Shown here in pieces: positions 7,401-9,592 of a stretch of 9,592 bases of DNA (position 1 is its first letter; every line of letters begins with the position of its first letter). Made by a program: the position numbers and the translations under genes. Origin of the DNA: Bog-159 sp049511415 (GTDB taxonomy: Bacteria; Acidobacteriota; Terriglobia; Bryobacterales; Bryobacteraceae); contig JBEKYC010000120.1 in assembly GCA_049511415.1 (NCBI GenBank), forward strand, positions 1 through 9,592, in the 5' to 3' direction. The notes below the pieces were generated by a model. The model saw nothing but the letters and a program-made list of their open reading frames with translations, ran no database searches and had not been told where the DNA came from.

Positions 7401-7605
7401 TGCGCGGATCGAAAGAGACGTTCCGGTCCCAGACCTCAGCCGCAATCACGAACTCTTTCAATCCGTCCGCGTCGCCCCTCAGGGTCGTCTCCACCAAAAA
7501 CTCCAGCAGCCGGCGATGCCGTGCGCTCTCGCGGAAGGCGGCGCTGGCCCCCAGCACGGCCAAGTGCGCGCGGACTGCGGACGGGTTGGATGCGGCTGGG
7601 CTCAT
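4441..7605 (-). CDS. Membrane Ser/Thr protein kinase with N-terminal module and TPR tail
   Basis: A 1054-residue protein. Residues about 15-112 form the module known from acidobacterial kinases and TPR proteins (FRESARHRRLLEFLVETTL, GLKEFVIAAEVWDR, MVRVEVGRLRTRLDRYY, FSIPVGSYGVVF). A PknB-type kinase domain spans about 137-395: glycine loop GRGGMGE (144-150), VAVK Lys166, HRDLKPAN with Asp260, DFG Asp277 and SPE Glu317, so it should be active and transfer phosphate to Ser/Thr. A single membrane helix (about 421-441) is followed by NIVVLAEFGNTTGDPVFDAT and a segment of the kind that follows the helix in such kinases. TPR-like helical repeats run from about 600 to the end, probably as an extracytoplasmic protein-binding scaffold. 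The region after LYEMATGALP is shorter than usual for the family. The ATG at 7605 has only a weak upstream AGG. It is divergent to the DUF642-like gene; the substrate is unknown. Confidence 0.93.
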   Translation of the reverse strand: MSPAASNPSAVRAHLAVLGASAAFRESARHRRLLEFLVETTLRGDADGLKEFVIAAEVWDRNVSFDPRIHSMVRVEVGRLRTRLDRYYSDEGAHDDLRFSIPVGSYGVVFDGVSSESTPRGLSSIPSSIPANAADRFQLVEMLGRGGMGEVWKARDRRLERDVAVKFIAGELAHESAAVELFEREARATAAISHPNICTIYDIGERDGRPFLAMELLEGDTLKRRLEAGSISADALLTWGIEIADGLAAAHTAGIVHRDLKPANLFITTRGQAKILDFGLAKLRLEAHTEAAPAGSTAEPGADRSGVAGTPSYMSPEQLRGEELDARTDLFSFGVVLYEMATGALPGKVPEPASRRNPQVVEELDRIVAKALEEDREVRYQHASEIRVDLKRLKRDSDSGRLAPTRERAEPQSAAGPHRGWYIAAGALALSAIAVGVFYYVRPAPKLTGKNIVVLAEFGNTTGDPVFDATLRQGLSAQLEQSPFLSLLSESRITETLPLMTQPKDAKLTAALARDVCQRTGSTATIEGSISVLGSQYVLGLRAVNCRSGDLLAEEQDTATGKEQVLKALGEAATKLRRKLGESLTSVEKYDAPPEGVTTGSLEALEAYSLGSHSMYAETNGRAAIPRFEQAIRLDPNFAMAYGRLAVCYSSMGDAARGAESARKAYELRDRVSDRERYYLTSHYEMFTTGNLEAARKTLELWAQNYPRDGGPFSNLEKVYNTLGEHEKALAAAQQSFRLSPGAAAAYRELVTGYIFLNRLHDAEAVAKEAQAHNLDFPILHLYLYQIDFLQHDPEGMRKEAAVVSAKPGYGNLLLDLESYSAASVGQFARARDLAQQAAEGAKRDQDNEDAASYLAEEAMAEAVAGNREFARRQALAALAISKDRGKDIERMAGTALALAGDSSGAARLAGDLSKRFPEDTQVAITRAMIQAAIALNQGAAGQGVDALAAIAPYDLTGGDDTASSAYERGQVLLAAHQGAAAAAQFRKVLDHPGVTRNFVAGTMAHLGLARAYVLTGDTGKARTAYQSFLAAWRDADPDLRALRQATAEVSKLR

Positions 7606-7655
7606 CGGCGCTGGATTGACCTATGATGCACCAGATCGCAAAGTATTGCAAACAA

Positions 7656-7684
7656 GATGTAACGTGCCCTTGTGACCGTTTCAA
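7656..7684 (-). promoter_or_regulatory. Possible sigma70-type promoter of the kinase gene
   Basis: On the minus strand, TTGAAA (7684-7679) and TACATC (7661-7656) are separated by 17 bases, which would start a leader of about 45-50 bases before the ATG at 7605. The -35 is good and the -10 poor. The -35 lies inside the palindrome at 7678-7697. Confidence 0.25.
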
Positions 7685-7697
7685 CAGGCTTTGAAAC
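7678..7697. promoter_or_regulatory. Operator-like palindrome between divergent genes
   Basis: GTTTCAA (7678-7684) and TTGAAAC (7691-7697) form a perfect 7-bp inverted repeat with a 6-bp spacer in the 200-bp gap between the divergent kinase and DUF642-like genes. Each arm contains a TTGAAA that could be a -35 box, one per direction. The size and placement suit a dimeric regulator; no specific regulator can be named. Confidence 0.4.
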
Positions 7698-7805
7698 TTC
7701 ACAGCGGCGCCGCAAAACCGTATTCTGCCTACCAAGACGTGGCCGCCTCGTCGGAATCGCGGCTACCACGCAAATTCAATCAAGACAGCGAAAGGAAACG
7801 AAACG

Positions 7806-8432
7806 ATGAAACAGACGATGAGCATCAAATTGTTGGCGGCCGCAGGCCTTCTGATTCAAGGAGCGTTCGGCGCCAACCTGATCCAGAACGGCAGCTTCGA
7901 AAAGCCGGTCATACCTGCCGGAACCTTCACGAACTTCGATACTGGCGCCGCCACCTTGACAGGCTGGCAGGTGGTAGGGGCGACGGGCAATGTGAGTATC
8001 GTCAGCACCACTCTCATAGGAAACGGCTTTACCTTTCCGGCGGCAGTCGGCCAGCAGTGGCTCGACCTGACCGGAGACGGAAGCAACAGCGCCACGGGAG
8101 TCCAGCAGACCGTCGCCACAACCCCCGGTACCACGTACACGCTGACTTTTTATGTCGGCAATCCCAACGATCCGGGTGGCCCCCTCGGCACCACCAGCAC
8201 CCTGAACGTCTTCGTGAACGGCACCCAAACCTTCTCGATCACCAACTTGGCTGGGGCGGGACTGACCTCGATATTCTGGCAGAAATACACAACCACGATT
8301 GTGGCGGCTTCATCCGAGACCACTATAGCCTTCATGAACGGCGATGGCCAGACCGACAACACCAACGGCCTGGATGGGATTACGCTGGTCGAACAGAAAG
8401 CGGCGGCGGACCAAGTGACCAATCGCATTTAA
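7806..8432 (+). CDS. Secreted DUF642-like (choice-of-anchor C type) protein
   Basis: A 208-residue protein starting at an ATG with AAGGA nine bases upstream. Residues 1-23 are a signal peptide (MKQTMSIKLLAAAGLLIQGA, cut near AFGA). The mature part begins NLIQNGSFEKP, contains LTGWQVVG, VGQQWLDLTGDGS (81-93), GVQQTVATTPGTTYTLTFYV and ends its domain with NGLDGITLVE. This order matches the DUF642 / choice-of-anchor C beta-sandwich family of secreted, probably carbohydrate- or surface-associated proteins. There is no C-terminal PEP-CTERM or other sorting motif and no C-terminal membrane helix, so it is probably released or held by interaction. It ends shortly before repeat copy B. No convincing terminator follows; GCGAC/GTCGC (8434-8438/8455-8459) is only a weak hairpin. 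Confidence 0.88.
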   Translation: MKQTMSIKLLAAAGLLIQGAFGANLIQNGSFEKPVIPAGTFTNFDTGAATLTGWQVVGATGNVSIVSTTLIGNGFTFPAAVGQQWLDLTGDGSNSATGVQQTVATTPGTTYTLTFYVGNPNDPGGPLGTTSTLNVFVNGTQTFSITNLAGAGLTSIFWQKYTTTIVAASSETTIAFMNGDGQTDNTNGLDGITLVEQKAAADQVTNRI

Positions 8433-8479
8433 GCGACAGATTTCAATAGAGTTGGTCGCGCGTGCGAGCATAGGCATAA

Positions 8480-8658
8480 CAGGGGATAACAGGCCCTGAT
8501 CTGCGCGGGTATCAGAGACCCTGATAACACGCGAAACAGGCCTTGTTATCCCCTGATAATCAAAACACTTTGCTCGCCTTCAAGTAACTTAGAATGTATA
8601 GCTTACCATTGTTTTGGTGGGTGTAATTCTCTGTTTTCTTTCTTTTTTACAGGAAGGA
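8480..8658 (+). repeat. Structured repeat, copy B (attached to an ORF)
   Basis: The closing stem is 12 perfect pairs: CAGGGGATAACA (8480-8491) with 8544-8555, extended by a G-U and a G-C. Nested inside are CAGG-C-CCTG (8490-8498), CGCG/CGCG (8504-8507/8530-8533) around TATCAG/CTGATA (8510-8515/8521-8526), and an AACAGG...TTGTT hairpin (8535-8547). The linear block TTAGAATGTATAGCTT follows (8589-8604), then a pyrimidine tract ending in ACAGGAAGGA (8649-8658). The order and spacing match copy A. The position that is G-U in copy A's stem is G-C here, and one G-C of copy A is G-U here, so pairing is preserved although sequence differs. Confidence 0.75.
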
Positions 8659-9177
8659 ACCCGGCGCGAGCCCGGCGGGTTCTTAAGCGACGATGCGCTC
8701 GTTGGGGAGTTGGAGAAAGCCATCCGCAATCCGGCGCAGCGACCCAAGTATTGGCGCTACAACCTCAACGCACCGGTGATCTCCGGCGAGCAGCGTGCCA
8801 TCGAAATGCCGCACCTTGAACACTATTGCCGGGATCTGAACGGCTGGCCACGTTCGTGGATGGGGCTGGAAAAGGATCTGCCGCCCGGCGAACATTTAGC
8901 GGCCCTGTTCCGGCCCTTCCTCGAACACCTGGCAGCGTCAGACCTGTCGCCGAAGACGATCCAGAAACATTTCAATAACATGTGGGCATTGGGCGGGGAG
9001 TTCATCCGCGATCTCCACAGCGATTCTTCCCTGAGAAAGAAGCCCGTGGAGTTGGTTCTCCGCCAGATGATCGAGTACGGCGGGCCCCTCCTCTATCACG
9101 GCGGGGAAGATCAGCAGAGATCATTCGATTCCACATGCCGCAAGTTCCACCGGTTCCTCACCAAGACGGCTCGCTGA
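8614..9177 (+). CDS. Orphan ORF resembling the core-binding domain of tyrosine recombinases
   Basis: The frame is open from a TAG at 8599-8601, inside repeat copy B, to TGA at 9175-9177. No ATG occurs before residue 65; TTG at 8614 or GTG at 8617 are the only early initiators and neither has a ribosome site. The protein-like part begins around FLSDDALVGELEKAIRNP, continues with QRPKYWRYNLNAPVISGEQR and IEMPHLEHYCRDLNGWPRSW, then FRPFLEHLAASDLSPKTIQK (about 99-118) and NNMWALGGEFIRDLH. That last stretch reads like the SAM-like DNA-binding domain of integrases, but no R/H-x-x-R/Y catalytic domain follows. I recall similar uncharacterised proteins in other genomes but cannot name a family. A 7-bp hairpin (8657-8663/8676-8682) lies near its 5' end. 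Truncated and regulated-start explanations are both open. Confidence 0.6.
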   Translation: MVGVILCFLSFLQEGTRREPGGFLSDDALVGELEKAIRNPAQRPKYWRYNLNAPVISGEQRAIEMPHLEHYCRDLNGWPRSWMGLEKDLPPGEHLAALFRPFLEHLAASDLSPKTIQKHFNNMWALGGEFIRDLHSDSSLRKKPVELVLRQMIEYGGPLLYHGGEDQQRSFDSTCRKFHRFLTKTAR

Positions 9178-9592
9178 CGCTCGTCGTCACCCACAAATTC
9201 CCCCGACGAGGCGCATTTTTTGCGCGGAAGTAATTGACGATCAGTTCCCGGTGCTGGCGAAGAGATCGAGCGATCTTCTTCATGGGCTCGATGCGGGAAC
9301 GCATCGTTTGACGGCACCACTCGTCGAGAAACTTCCCGGCCCAGGAGGGCGAGCTGTAATCCCAGAGTTGCTGGAATGCTTCCTTGAGAAGGTAGGCCCG
9401 GACGGTCTTCAAGTTGTAGCGGAGGAGATCGCGCAGTCGGAAGCGCTGCTCGGCCTTCAGATTCTCTTCCCGCTTGAGCAGGAGCCAGCGCGACTTTTTC
9501 AGGAGCGGTGTCCGGCCTTCGCTCGCCATGCGGCGCGATTCTCCGGCGCGGACTTCGTCAAGAGCCTTGTTCATTTTCGCGACGATATGGAA
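9158..9592 (-). pseudogene. ISL3-family transposase fragment, C-terminus broken
   Basis: Reading in from the right edge (FHIVAKMNKALDEVRAGESR, then LLKKSRWLLLKREENL, RDLLRYNLKTVRAYLLKEAF, QLWDYSSPSWAGKFLDEWC, MRSRIEPMKKIARSLRQHRE) the match to ISL3-type DDE transposases is clear. The catalytic Asp of the family's DRFHIV motif would be one codon beyond the edge. After NYFRAK the protein leaves the family and stops at 9158. In another minus frame the sequence continues RAKKCASSG, like the family's SSGVVEG, pointing to a frameshift at the six-base T-run (9216-9221, plus strand). Homology then ends, so the last catalytic Glu and about 50-60 residues are missing. It overlaps the end of the neighbouring plus-strand ORF by 20 bp. 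This copy cannot encode a working transposase. Confidence 0.88.

Noticed and set aside
8480..8560. Integron attC site
   Set aside because: There are ATAAC and GTTAT strings, but no proper RYYYAAC/GTTRRRY core pair and no integron integrase motif nearby.
8631..8652. Pyrimidine tract followed by ACAGG, resembling a eukaryotic 3' splice site
   Set aside because: Bacterial context with no spliceosomal introns, and no group I/II intron core motif or reverse transcriptase was seen.
8657..8682. Rho-independent terminator (GAACCCG/CGGGTTC)
   Set aside because: The 7-bp stem has a 12-nt loop and is followed by TTAAG rather than a T-run.

Overview
The window looks like an accessory stretch of a fairly GC-rich bacterial chromosome, most likely an acidobacterium of the Solibacter/Bryobacter type. 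That inference rests on a large Ser/Thr kinase-TPR membrane protein with a characteristic N-terminal module, adjacent DUF3300 and DUF2950 secreted proteins, a DUF642-like secreted protein, and abundant recombinase/IS debris. No rRNA or marker protein fixes the taxonomy.

Layout. Positions 2-325 hold the C-terminus of a tyrosine recombinase entering from the left edge, followed 40 bp later by an intact tRNA-Ser(UGA) gene (366-455). On the minus strand, 573-889 is a small frameshifted gene, 935-1828 a DUF2950 protein and 1831-2988 a DUF3300 protein; the last two form a tight operon with a 2-bp gap. Upstream of DUF3300 lie a 15-bp perfect inverted repeat, an in-frame 78-codon extension, and a possible small ORF joined to it by an ATGA overlap. 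Next is a small membrane protein with a paired CxxC tail (3510-4052, minus).

The second half is framed by two diverged copies of a structured element of about 180 bp, at 4104-4290 and 8480-8658, in the same orientation. Each has a long closing stem around shorter palindromes, then a conserved linear block (TTAGAATGTRTAGCTT) and a pyrimidine-rich tract. Between them are a tRNA-like hairpin, a 1054-residue membrane Ser/Thr kinase with TPR tail (4441-7605, minus) and a divergently transcribed DUF642-like secreted protein (7806-8432, plus), with an operator-like palindrome between the two starts. The right-hand copy runs directly into an ORF lacking a usual start codon (8614-9177), whose middle resembles the DNA-binding domain of tyrosine recombinases without a catalytic domain. 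A broken ISL3-family transposase enters from the right edge.

The most interesting candidate is the structured repeat with its attached orphan ORF. It behaves like a multi-copy element, but I cannot match it to a named RNA or mobile-element class. The kinase, DUF642-like protein and DUF3300/DUF2950 pair suggest cell-envelope functions in a region shaped by recombination; I see no direct evidence that these genes form one system.
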